11,534 bases of DNA from Hemicentrotus pulcherrimus (GCA_003118195.1 BEXV01001038.1:82968-94501); one strand, 5' to 3'; counted from the first letter of the stretch, positions 1 through 7,276 are shown. Numbers and translations are program-made. Notes: generated by a model from the sequence alone, not told the origin.

Positions 1-79
1 TATGTTCATGATGCTTGGCTATGATTGAGTGTTATTAAGTTTGTATGCCGTGTATATTTGTTTATACAATGTATTTGTT

Positions 80-160
80 TTTGTATGTGTTTGTACTTCA
101 GAACCGGAAGAAGGCCTCACAAGCCAAAAGCTCGCAATAAACTTGTAAAGTACAGCTACG
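80..160 (+). other. Possible terminal exon or retroelement 3' tail with AATAAA
   Basis: A T-rich tract ends in TTTGTACTTCAG at about 100, a good acceptor. It is followed by a frame of about 15 codons (PEEGLTSQKLAINL, then stop) and AATAAA at 136-141. A small stem, GGC (113-115) with GCC (123-125), lies inside GAAGGCCTCACAAGCCAAAAGC. Strings of the type GAAGAAGG...CCGAAAGCT...AATAAAC are common, in my memory, at the 3' ends of Penelope-like and other retroelement copies in invertebrates. The last exon of an upstream host gene is the other reading. Neither is established. Confidence 0.25.
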
Positions 161-189
161 TCTCACGTTCCTAGACCATTTACTTCACG

Positions 190-191
<2 letters not shown>

Positions 192-221
<30 letters not shown>
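192..221. repeat. (TA)15 microsatellite
   Basis: This is an uninterrupted alternation of T and A over 30 bases, with a short second TATATATA nearby at about 228-236. Such arrays can extrude cruciforms and are highly length-variable. Confidence 0.95.
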
Positions 222-223
<2 letters not shown>

Positions 224-257
224 ACAAATATATATAGGAGACTTTATGATATTTGTA

Positions 258-272
258 AATAATAATAATAAT
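258..272. repeat. (AAT)5 microsatellite
   Basis: Five perfect AAT units are followed by a degenerate ATGATAAAA tail. Confidence 0.85.
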
Positions 273-383
273 GATAAAACCGTTACTTATAAAGCTCTTA
301 CCACCGAAGTCTCTAAGCGTAAAAACAACTTTTGTATATGATTACCAAAACTTGATAATTTTTTCACTGGGTTAGCATAAATG

Positions 384-415
384 TGGTTTGATTCGGTTCG
401 GTTTGGTTTGGTTTG
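384..415. repeat. (TTTGG/TTCGG)n pentanucleotide array
   Basis: About six units of five bases are present: GGTTTGATTCGGTTCGG followed by GTTTGGTTTGGTTTG. Two units carry TTCGG instead of TTTGG, so the array is partly diverged. CpG decay would explain the difference. Confidence 0.8.
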
Positions 416-419
416 AAAT

Positions 420-1290
420 GATTTCGCCTCCTCATTTAATTCATGGCGTGCGCTCCGATCAATAAAGGGATATCATTTATACGTAAAATGTAGGAAAGAT
501 GCTGTAGGTTGGTAACATGCATATGAGAAAAATTGAGGGGATATTCTTGGCTGATTGAATTGACTAGACTGAGGTAGGTGAATGGAACTAGAGTGTGCAA
601 CGTAACTACATAGAAATCACTAGATATAATATATATCAGTAACATTTGTCAAAAGTGCAATCCAGCCTTGATAACAAAGTGAAAGCAGACAGTGAAATCA
701 GAAAACCAGAGTTGCTTTTTAATCTCCCCTGTAGTGAAAGTGGACATGCCTACGTTTGTTTTATTTCAACAGCTAAGAACGTTAGCCCCAACAAAAGAAA
801 CTACGGAGATGCGTAATAGATTCCATCAAACACTAAAGATAATTTTACTTGCCAACTCGTTCCATGTTTCGTGATCTTGACTCTCAAAAATTAATAAGTT
901 GCTTCAAAGGGATATATGAATCAAACATATCAAATTCTTCTGTCAGAGTTTTAAGTGCGGTTGTTAACGATACATTCATGACCCTTGACTTTTAAAGTGC
1001 AAGGTCTTTGAGGTTTATCATTATAGATCACACAAATTACCGCCCGGAGGGGGTTGACTAGGGGTAGTTATTGGGCAACAAAAAAGCTGATGAAAAGCTT
1101 TAACAGTTGTACCTGACATTTGTCGTCAAATTTATTTTGTAAATATGTGTAGGCCTACCTCTGTCGGAAAATGCAAACATTTATAGGTAATCTGTGTTTG
1201 ATATTTAAGGCTGTTTTCTAATGAATACCTGAAGATGTTCTTTTCAGCATTCCTATCAAAGTTGTATTCATTTTGTCATGATTTTTCCTC
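420..1290. other. Non-coding stretch, no recognised feature
   Basis: The longest open frames are 60-70 codons and show no domain, biased codon use or splice-consistent structure. I see no RNA gene and no repeat beyond short AT-rich strings. A G-rich patch around 1041-1080 (CCCGGAGGGGG...AGGGG) is isolated. Confidence 0.5.
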
Positions 1291-1291
1291 C

Positions 1292-1319
1292 TTTTTTTTT
1301 GGGGGGGGGGGTGGTGGGG
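1292..1319. repeat. T9-G11 homopolymer junction with GGTGGGG
   Basis: Nine T are followed directly by eleven G and then TGGTGGGG. The G-runs give quadruplex-forming potential on the plus strand. A facing C-rich tract lies about 130 bases downstream (1447-1478). Confidence 0.85.
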
Positions 1320-1340
1320 TCAAACAACAGCGTTTGTATG

Positions 1341-1378
1341 ACGTCCTGGCTACGTTGAAACGTTTTAATACAGGACGT
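1341..1378. repeat. 8-bp inverted repeat ACGTCCTG / CAGGACGT
   Basis: ACGTCCTG (1341-1348) and its perfect reverse complement CAGGACGT (1371-1378) are separated by 22 bases. They lie midway between the flanking G and C tracts. No function is evident. Confidence 0.6.
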
Positions 1379-1446
1379 TTCATTGACGTACCAAGATGGT
1401 TTTGTTTATCCCCTGTGAAACTCGTGGGTACATTTTCCTCAGACAT

Positions 1447-1480
1447 CCCCCCCCCTCCCCCTCCTCGGCTCCTCCCCCTT
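1447..1480. repeat. C-rich tract
   Basis: Nine C are followed by TCCCCCTCCTCGGCTCCTCCCCC. It can form G-quadruplex on the minus strand or an i-motif on the plus strand. It could pair imperfectly with the G tract at 1301-1319 in single-stranded DNA or RNA. Confidence 0.85.
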
Positions 1481-1499
1481 CACACTAAGTTTAAATGAC

Positions 1500-1740
1500 A
1501 GCTCTTTTGACTTCATCCTCTCGTCAATCCTCAAATAGATTCCTAAGTATCATATTGGGTCATTGCTAAATGTCATGCTAACCTGGTTCCCCCAAAATCT
1601 TAAGTTCACGTCACGAATAGTTGTCGTAGCAATAGACGCGATGATTGGTGCCTTCCGACTTAGAGGGGTGCAGCTGAAGCATTAGGCATCTCCTGTTTGG
1701 CTAATAACATAGATTGAAACATGACCTATTTAAAAGTCCA
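1500..1740. other. Non-coding stretch, nothing recognised
   Basis: There is no frame of interest and no repeat apart from ordinary AT-rich sequence. It ends at the inverted-repeat element described next. Confidence 0.5.
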
Positions 1741-1807
1741 GGGCCATGTTTCATAAAACTTTTTTAAAATCAATAACAAGTTTTAAAAGTTATATGAAAC
1801 AGGAACC
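1741..1807. mobile_element. Short inverted-repeat element (MITE-like or hairpin repeat)
   Basis: TGTTTCATAAAACTTTT (1747-1763) is matched by its reverse complement at 1785-1801 with one mismatch in 17, around a 21-base centre. The outer context GGGCCATGTTTCAT...ATGAAACAGGAACC resembles a family of CTGTTTCATAAAACTT-type palindromic repeats that I recall as abundant in echinoderm and mollusc genomes. I see no clear target-site duplication. It could be a solo palindromic relic or part of a longer decayed element. Confidence 0.5.
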
Positions 1808-1980
1808 TAGTTATTATGGGGAAGATCAGAACATCACTGTTTGTTGTTTTGTACCTGATTATAAAACGTGAAAATAGGAGGAAGAGAAAAGGGGAGATAC
1901 TGAAGATTCATTCAAAAGTAGTGAGTGTTAATATTTGAAGATTGAGGAAGTAGAAATTGGTAGAATTTAACATAAAATAC
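1808..1980. other. Non-coding A/G-rich stretch
   Basis: Purine-rich sequence leads into the GA tract. I recognise nothing in it. Confidence 0.4.
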
Positions 1981-2130
1981 GAGTGAGGGGGAGAGGGCGA
2001 GAAGGAGGGAGAGAGAGAGAGAGAGCGAGAGATATATAGAGATAGAGGGGGTCGGGAGGGGGTAAGATATTGAATATTGCTAAAAGGAGAAAGTGGTAGA
2101 GATAGAGATATAAAGAAAGAGGGAAGCAAG
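1981..2130. repeat. GA-rich low-complexity tract
   Basis: GAGAGAGAGAGAGAG and related GAGG/GATA units are interspersed over about 150 bases, nearly pure purine for most of its length. The Leu/Ser/Pro-rich reading frames opposite it are artefacts of this composition. Polypurine tracts of this kind can form triplex DNA. Confidence 0.85.
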
Positions 2131-3330
2131 AAATACAGAATAACAATTTCTTCAAATTTGCATACCATTGCAAGTTTCAAGTTTTTTTAGAGGGACGACT
2201 GTCGAACACCTTGAAAATGTTCCATTTCATGATTTTTTTCTAATGATTGTATAAAGTGTATTTCTATATCTAGCTTTGCACGTTCCTTATACGTATCCCT
2301 TTTGCAGCGAGCTTGAAAACTCGCCCCCTTTAAAGATGCCTCGTTTTCGCCCTTGCTATATAGCTGACGTCACATTCTCTTCGTCATCACGAGAAGGAAG
2401 ATGTCTGATGTAACGGTATACAAATATTAGTTTGTTGCTCCTAACAGCTCTAACAAGCCGTAGAGAAACAAACAAAACACCAATTACATGCATTCCTATT
2501 GATGTACCGTTCATTCAAAGGCAACAACAAAAAAAACAACCACATTTGCATCTACCGAAAATACAATTTCAACTTAAGGTAACAATCTTAAGTGAAATAA
2601 AAAGCTATTCAGACATTGTGCATAAATCTAACTAAAATAAAAACTAAATGTATTTTCAAGTAAAGAGCAAATATTCGAGTGAGCTGAAATTAAAAATTGC
2701 CTTTGTATTTTTCATCTTTCATTCACACATCCTTGTTGACCAATATAAACAATCATAAACGATCGGATGTATTAATCTAGAGAACACACAGCGATTGCCT
2801 TTCCTTTGTTTCTTTGTTTTATACTTTCATCGTGGCACTACAAACAAATGCTGTGACCTTTGATAATGACAGCACATAATGATATTACAAGTGGTCATCA
2901 TGCACGTAGAAAATGTTTTCATACATCGAGAAAACATAATCCAAAACAGATCTCAAAACAGAATTGTATAACAATAAATTATACTTTTTTTTCTTCTTCA
3001 AAATTCCATTATTTCGGGCGATATTGTTTTAAAAGAGTGGGGCTTTCCTTCAAAATGATTGGCTGAACACATATAAAAACAATCAGTATCAACAGGAATG
3101 AAAACAGATGTGTAGAAATATAAATTGCGAGTATGTCTAAGAGGCAAATTATCACTAAAGAAATGGCGTAGCGTAGGTTTATTTATTGAAGATGGGATGG
3201 GGGCACATGTCCTAACAAATTCTATAAAATATGGGGAGAGCACGTCATCTTGTTTTCTTCTTTTAATTTCTTTTAATTGATTTCCCTTTACCCCCTCCCT
3301 ACTCCTTGTCTTTGTCACTCTTCCCCTCTC
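2131..3330. other. Non-coding stretch with a lone TGACGTCA
   Basis: Open frames here are at most about 106 codons, on either strand, with no domain. The patch CTATATAGCTGACGTCAC at 2355-2373 joins a TATA-like string to a perfect CRE palindrome (2365-2372). The ATG downstream (2401) opens only nine codons. A/T-rich sequence fills the rest. Confidence 0.45.
2365..2372. promoter_or_regulatory. CRE palindrome TGACGTCA (copy 1)
   Basis: This is a perfect cAMP-response-element octamer, ten bases downstream of TATATA. Activity is not implied by sequence alone. Confidence 0.3.
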
Positions 3331-3392
3331 TGTGTGCGTGCGTGGTCGCGAGTGTGGTTGCGCGTGTGCGTGTGCGTGTGCGTATGCGTGTC
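3331..3392. repeat. GT/GC alternating tract with Z-DNA potential
   Basis: The core 3359-3391 is 33 bases of unbroken pyrimidine-purine alternation with six CpG steps, a composition known to favour Z-DNA. The flank 3331-3358 is TG-rich but interrupted. CpG retention in a repeat suggests either recent expansion or low methylation. Confidence 0.75.
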
Positions 3393-3569
3393 CTCCTAAC
3401 CATTAGGAGCCAGATCATTATAAGCTTCTTTAGGAAATATATTCATTCAGATGGTCATATCTCAGCCACTACTTAACATATTCAATTGGTTTTCGACATT
3501 TGGACATTATTTTTGATGCTCTTTCGGAAAATGAAGAAAAAATTGAGAAATTCTGAAAATAGATTTTTA

Positions 3570-3577
3570 TGACGTCA
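3570..3577. promoter_or_regulatory. CRE palindrome TGACGTCA (copy 2)
   Basis: This perfect octamer is followed directly by CAGC and then the CT microsatellite. Activity cannot be judged from sequence. Confidence 0.25.
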
Positions 3578-3588
3578 CAGCTTTGGTA

Positions 3589-3715
3589 CTCTCTCTCTCT
3601 CTCTATATATATATATAGATATAATATATTCGCTCTCTCTCTCCCTCACTCTCTCTCTCTCTTTCACTCTAACACCTCTCTCTTTCCTTTTCCCTTTTCC
3701 CCCCACCTCCCCTTT
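3589..3715. repeat. Compound (CT)n-(TA)n-(CT)n microsatellite and pyrimidine tract
   Basis: CT repeats, then TATATATATATA with GATATAATATA, then CT repeats again, grading into TTTCC/CCCC pyrimidine sequence. The two CT blocks on either side of a TA block suggest a compound array that has partly decayed. Confidence 0.85.
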
Positions 3716-4871
3716 GACACAATTTCCATCTGCTCACCGATGTCATAACGAACGACTTCATTATATATATTTTATTCATGCCGATATGTGCCAAGAGTAT
3801 CTTAAGACCATCAATTCATGGTCGTTCTGTTATGCAATGTGTACATATTGATCTCAGTTTAGCATGACGAGCCAATAAAGTCACGCTAACTAGAAAAAGA
3901 TTTGTATTCGTATTACTTCAAATAAAACAATTCACTAGAAATAAGCCCTTTCATATCTGAAATACGCTAGCTTGAATAAAAGCTAAACGTCAGAAAAATA
4001 ATAACATCAATAATCCCAATGTAAGAATGGAAAATGGACACAAAGTAAAAATGAATCATGATATTTTGAAAGTATATATTCCCATGGCGATGAGATCACC
4101 TAGTCCTATTGTGATATCATATACGTATGACTCTCCCATTCGTGTCCTGAATCGGAATTACTAAAAATCAACCATTTTCTCTAATTTTGAGAACAGAATG
4201 TATTGTGCGAGAACATGATCAATTATATTACCCATATTTTTTCACTGACGAAAAGTCTATTTTGTCATTAAAAATGAAAAGGGAGAAGGGAAATTTTAAC
4301 TTTTTGAATAGTGCTAATAAGGATACGAATCGGTTGTCGTATTCAATGTCTAAAAATATATAAATAAATGAATTTCTCTTCTGCATCCTAAAAAGAATAA
4401 CAGTAAATACCCCCAAGGAGATATCAACACCTCCTTGGTTCCACAATATTGACCTGTTGTCGAGGTAAACACTGGTTTCTCAAAGCTGTTGTTGAAGTGA
4501 CCTCTCTAATCCTGGACGTAACTTCCGTCGTTTGGATGATTTATTTCCCGGTCATCATCACGAATTATGTAACTATCTTCTCATTGCTGAACATGTCAAC
4601 ATGTTACTTGTCCATTGAAAACAATTATAAACAATGCGTTCCATTACCTTCTTCATCTTTTTCTTCCGTTTTTGTTTTCTTTTTTTTTCTTTCCAAAGAA
4701 GATCACAGCGCTTTAAAAAAAAAAAAATCCATTAATAGTTTATCATCTTTCTGTAAAATCGTTTATGGTGAATCAGTTATATTATTCGAATAATAGTAGT
4801 CATAAAATTATATAAATAATGAAAATTAAAAAAAATGATATTAATGAACGTAATGATAGAAATGAAAACAT
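3716..4871. other. Non-coding stretch, AT-rich
   Basis: One frame of 114 codons (4449-4793) begins at a TTG and is dominated by Phe/Ser runs from T-rich DNA; I consider it chance. A run of 13 A at 4715-4727 is the only notable element and has no recognisable retroposon body upstream. Confidence 0.45.
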
Positions 4872-4925
4872 TAATGATAATAATAACAATAATAATAATA
4901 ATAACAATAAATGTCACCCCCCCCC
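4872..4925. repeat. (AAT/AAC)n array followed by C9
   Basis: AAT, GAT and AAC triplets run from 4872 to about 4910. After ATGTCA, nine C follow at 4917-4925. The two low-complexity tracts of opposite composition are separated by six bases. Confidence 0.8.
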
Positions 4926-5320
4926 ACGAAGCCCTTTTGCCATAATAAGTATACAACAAAAACAACTGCCACTTATTGTGTAATTTTTCTAGAATTCATA
5001 CGCCCCCACCTCTTACAAAATCCTGAAATTGAATCTCATTACATATTTTGTATGCAGAACTTAATATTCATCATGTTTTACACGTTTATAAGGATTTTTT
5101 CCATTTTGGACTATTTATTCGTTTATGGACTGTACAAAAATACATGCAATGCTATTAAATCCTTTTTAATGAGTCTTTTTCTAACAATCAAGTCACAAAT
5201 CTCTGTTGTTGGTAGAAACACAGGGAATCGTTTCCTTTTCATTTCCTATATTTTGCAAAAACGAAAAGATATTTTTCTCGAACGCTCTTCATGACTATGC
5301 TTCCAAGATCTTCTCTCCAA
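4926..5320. other. Stretch with a 127-codon frame judged non-coding
   Basis: The frame 4911-5294 is the longest in the window and starts at an ATG. It begins inside the AAT/poly-C tract, is AT-biased, and gives a Phe/Ile/Tyr-rich product without a domain. I therefore do not call it a gene. It is recorded so that a transcript match could overturn this. Confidence 0.4.
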
Positions 5321-5505
5321 GTTGTTTGGTATTACGTTTATACTAGTTATTGCCCCATTGTTTGGTGTTACGGTTATACCAGTAACTTCCCTCTGTTTGG
5401 TTTGGTATAACATTTATACAAGCTACTGCCCCGTTTAGTGTAATGCCTATACCAGTAATTTAATGCACAGTTGTTTGGTCTAACGCTTATACCAATGTGT
5501 ACTCA
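5321..5505. repeat. Diverged minisatellite, five units of about 36-40 bp
   Basis: Units start near 5321, 5357, 5393, 5433 and 5470. Each contains TTTGGT, then a TAAC/TTAC motif, then TTATACC-AGTA, and in three units GCCCC or CCCT. Unit 3 is 40 bases because TTGGT is duplicated. Divergence between units is roughly a quarter to a third by eye, so the array is old. No open frame runs through it. Confidence 0.75.
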
Positions 5506-6400
5506 GTTATGATAGATGTAGCATTTATCATATCCCAACAATGTCGCTATTGTAAAAAGAGTCATACGTCTGGTGATTTTCTTTTGTTCTTGAGTTTCTG
5601 AAATTACCATGTCCTTTGTGATAGGCATATTTTTAAAACTAACTGTCTTGCTTTACAAATAAGAAAATTAAAGTTCACAAAAATGGTTGAAGGCCTGTTT
5701 TGTTACGTGCGGTTTTTGTAATGAATAAACAATTCATGTGTAATATACACGCCTACCTTTAATCTTATAAACGTGTCATAGGTATGTTGGCCCCTATATG
5801 ATACCGCTTGTTAAGTGAATGCAAATGTTAAGCTAAGGAATAAAAGATAATCTTAAGGTCCTTTGTGAAACATGTTCGTGGATATTTTTCCTTCATTTCA
5901 CCGCAGCTCTTGAGGTTGCGGTTGTACCCGATTATGAGAGGGATATTGCATAAAAAGTACACCCTCGTAGTTCGCTTTGATATAACACATGCCACGCACG
6001 TGAACTGTTACTTTTAAAACATTTTCAAATTCAATCACAACGGCACTCCAACCGTAATTAACAATACAAATATGCTTTCCATAAAAACAAACTTGTCAAA
6101 CATTCCATATTCTTTAATTATTGTTTTAAATTAATTTGGATATTTTGGTATTGTAGAACAATTTCTAATTATTCCATTGTTGTTATCAATAATAAATTGT
6201 CCCTCTTCCGCAGCCATTCATGCACAGAAATCTTACTCATCGACGCACGGTCTTTGCTGCCCCATCACAAACCGGCCAGAATCGTGAAGTTTGATTGGCC
6301 CAAACTTAATTATCCCTTCCCGTCAACAGTTATTATTCATCATACACAATTACGCGTTGCACGGGCTGTGAACGTCCCAACCTCTTAAAAAAACCTCTTG
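5506..6400. other. Non-coding stretch upstream of the secreted-protein gene
   Basis: No supported gene is present. Two acceptor-like sites occur: a tract ending CACCGCAG at about 5910, and CCCTCTTCCGCAG ending near 6213. Both are followed by short frames with no domain. If a non-coding first exon exists, one of these or the site ending at 6510 could be its downstream boundary. Confidence 0.4.
6293..6298 (-). promoter_or_regulatory. Inverted CCAAT box
   Basis: ATTGG within TTTGATTGGCCC reads CCAATC on the minus strand. It lies roughly 350 bases upstream of the likely start region, which is far for a classical NF-Y site. It is included as a weak element only. Confidence 0.15.
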
Positions 6401-6510
6401 TCTGTCCACCGATCTCTCACCCCCTCCTAACTACATTCCAGCAATATTCCCCTTCCTCGTTCATTCTCGGTTCAACACTCGTTCACTTTTCCTGTGTCCT
6501 ATTCCTTCAG

Positions 6511-6690
6511 AACCCGTCTGCGAAGTTGGCGGTTGTAGTTTTTTTTTAAGCGCCCACTTTATGCGGCAGCTGCGGAATCACATGCGGCTTCGACGAAGGA
6601 TCAGCTAGGGGTTAGTACTATTGATCGAGTGTGCCAGTACTCCAGTCTCTCCTCCTAGTCAAGCCCGGCCTCGAGGGAGAATAAGGAAGT
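6511..6690 (+). promoter_or_regulatory. CpG-richer probable promoter or 5' leader start
   Basis: About a dozen CpG dinucleotides lie between 6511 and 6680, far denser than in the surrounding DNA. There is a palindromic E-box core (CAGCTG, 6567-6572) inside GCAGCTGC, and a second ATGCGG copy nearby. TCCAGTC around 6641-6647 fits a loose initiator. I see no TATA box 25-35 bases upstream and no clear downstream promoter element. An alternative is that 6511 is the 5' end of an internal exon, because a very good acceptor (pyrimidine tract ending TTCCTTCAG at 6510) precedes it. In that case the true promoter lies further upstream. Confidence 0.35.
6561..6608 (+). promoter_or_regulatory. Second short upstream frame, arginine-rich, 15 codons
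   Basis: ATG at 6561 opens a 15-residue frame stopped by TAG at 6606-6608. The peptide has six arginines and an internal Met. It matters only if the transcript begins upstream of 6561, for example if the acceptor ending at 6510 is used. Otherwise it is untranscribed promoter DNA. A frame this short is expected by chance. Confidence 0.2.
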
Positions 6691-6696
6691 GACCCC

Positions 6697-6708
6697 ATCA
6701 ACATTGAT
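6697..6708. repeat. Palindrome ATCAA-CA-TTGAT, first copy
   Basis: Five-base arms ATCAA/TTGAT are separated by two bases. A near-identical copy (ATCAA-ACA-TTGAT) lies at 6847-6859, overlapping the uORF stop and touching the main start region. Each is short enough to be chance alone. The pairing within one leader is what stands out. It could be a dimeric protein site in DNA or a small RNA hairpin. Confidence 0.4.
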
Positions 6709-6804
6709 CTGTAAAAACAACTCCTGAAGGTGAAGGGTTACTTGGAATTATACACTCATTAATTAAGAACCTCCATAACATTCTGGAGCTGAACGGTTGA
6801 TTAC

Positions 6805-6858
6805 ATGAGCTCTGTTCTTCAAGTAATTATAGACGCAAGGATCATCATCAAACATTGA
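6805..6858 (+). promoter_or_regulatory. uORF of 17 codons ending 2 nt before the main start codon
   Basis: The frame opens ATG AGC TCT and closes with TGA at 6856-6858; the main ATG follows at 6861 after two bases. It encodes a 17-residue peptide ending in an Ile-Ile-Ile-Lys-His run. Its ATG has T at -3 and A at +4, a poor context that would let many ribosomes scan past. The main ATG has A at -3. Known behaviour of such uORFs is to reduce or tune main-frame initiation. Whether this one is translated is inference. Confidence 0.5.
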
Positions 6859-6859
6859 T
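6847..6859. repeat. Palindrome ATCAA-ACA-TTGAT, second copy at the start codon
   Basis: This is the second copy of the ATCAA/TTGAT palindrome, with a three-base spacer. Its right arm contains the uORF TGA (6856-6858) and ends two bases before the main ATG. The same six bases TTGATC recur in the coding exon at about 6985-6990. Confidence 0.4.
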
Positions 6860-6860
6860 C

Positions 6861-7139
6861 ATGTTCAAAAAGAATTCTTTACGACCCAGCCCACGGCTTC
6901 TGGTGCTCTTGGGAATATGTATACTACCTGTCTCAGTTCTTGGCCAATTCTGGCAGGGGAATACCGATGGAGAATACGCGAACCTTGATCAGGACTACCC
7001 CAATAATTACAATAATTACTATCCCCAGTACCAAGGTATGGGGCCCAATGGTCAGCAACAGCAGCAGGGTCAGGCCACCGTGAGCTCCAATGCAGATTCC
7101 GATGAGGATTTAGACCCAGAGGATGTTGCCTTTATGAAG
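6861..7139 (+). CDS. First coding exon of a secreted Tyr/Asn/Gln-rich protein (partial)
   Basis: This exon encodes 93 residues. Residues 1-28 look like a signal peptide: basic start (FKKN, R8, R12), hydrophobic core at 13-27, and a V-L-G|QF cleavage site after G28. The mature N-terminus (29-58) is rich in Asp, Asn and Tyr. Next come GMGPNG, five Gln (65-69), and an acidic segment (79-88, DSDEDLDPED). Tyr39 and Tyr46 sit beside acidic residues and could be sulfated, which is inference. I chose the ATG at 6861 because it has A at -3 and an in-frame TGA lies upstream at 6798-6800. The frame reads only four codons past 7139 before a stop, and the junction AAG|GTAAGA is a textbook donor, so the exon ends there in phase 0. 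No family domain is visible and I do not recognise the gene. The conserved domains should lie in exons beyond this window. Confidence 0.8.
7002..7019 (+). repeat. Tandem 9-bp duplication in the exon, AATAATTAC x2
   Basis: Two perfect copies sit side by side within the Tyr/Asn-rich segment and encode the NNYNNY motif (residues 48-53). The frame is preserved. This is typical of replication slippage in a disordered region. Confidence 0.85.
7053..7067 (+). repeat. CAG/CAA run encoding Gln5
   Basis: CAG-CAA-CAG-CAG-CAG gives residues 65-69, followed by Gly-Gln. One CAA interruption is present, which usually stabilises such runs. Length polymorphism is plausible. Confidence 0.85.
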
Positions 7140-7145
7140 GTAAGA
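7140..7145 (+). other. 5' splice donor of the secreted-protein gene
   Basis: The junction AAG|GTAAGA matches the metazoan donor consensus at every position shown. It falls between whole codons (phase 0, after Lys93). The open frame closes 12 bases later with TGA, which supports splicing here rather than read-through. Confidence 0.8.
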
Positions 7146-7276
7146 TGGCGTTGACTTTATTGTTAGTCCTAACTTGATTAAGAATAGCAATTTAATGGAA
7201 TGAGGATAATTATGATTTGGTCTTATTTACCTAAGGTTGCCACCTCAGTATTAATACTACTCTATCTGTAGGTCCT

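Larger units (their letters stand above)
6510..6860 (+). other. 5' untranslated leader of the secreted-protein gene (5' limit uncertain)
   Basis: All three frames are interrupted before the main ATG, including an in-frame TGA at 6798-6800, so this stretch cannot extend the protein upstream. The leader may start at a transcription start near 6603-6644, or at the splice acceptor ending at 6510 if there is a non-coding first exon. It contains two small upstream frames, 6561-6608 and 6805-6858. The first may lie upstream of the real start site. Confidence 0.45.

Noticed and set aside
1908..2180. Minus-strand Leu/Ser/Pro-rich frames
   Set aside because: They are a direct translation of the GA-rich low-complexity tract in two frames.
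2998..3318. 106-codon minus-strand frame
   Set aside because: There is no recognisable domain, signal or membrane pattern, and this length is expected by chance in 11.5 kb.
4715..4727. A13 as a retroposon poly-A tail
   Set aside because: No SINE or LINE body or target-site duplication is visible around it. It sits next to other homopolymer T runs.
4449..4793. 114-codon frame
   Set aside because: It opens at TTG rather than ATG, and its Phe/Ser and Lys runs come from poly-T and poly-A tracts.
4911..5294. 127-codon open frame starting with ATG
   Set aside because: It begins within an AAT/poly-C simple repeat, the product is Phe/Ile/Tyr-rich as expected from AT-rich DNA, and no domain or splice-consistent boundary is seen.
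6197..6388. 63-codon frame after a CTCTTCCGCAG acceptor
   Set aside because: No ATG start and no domain. It stops before the leader and cannot join the signal-peptide frame.
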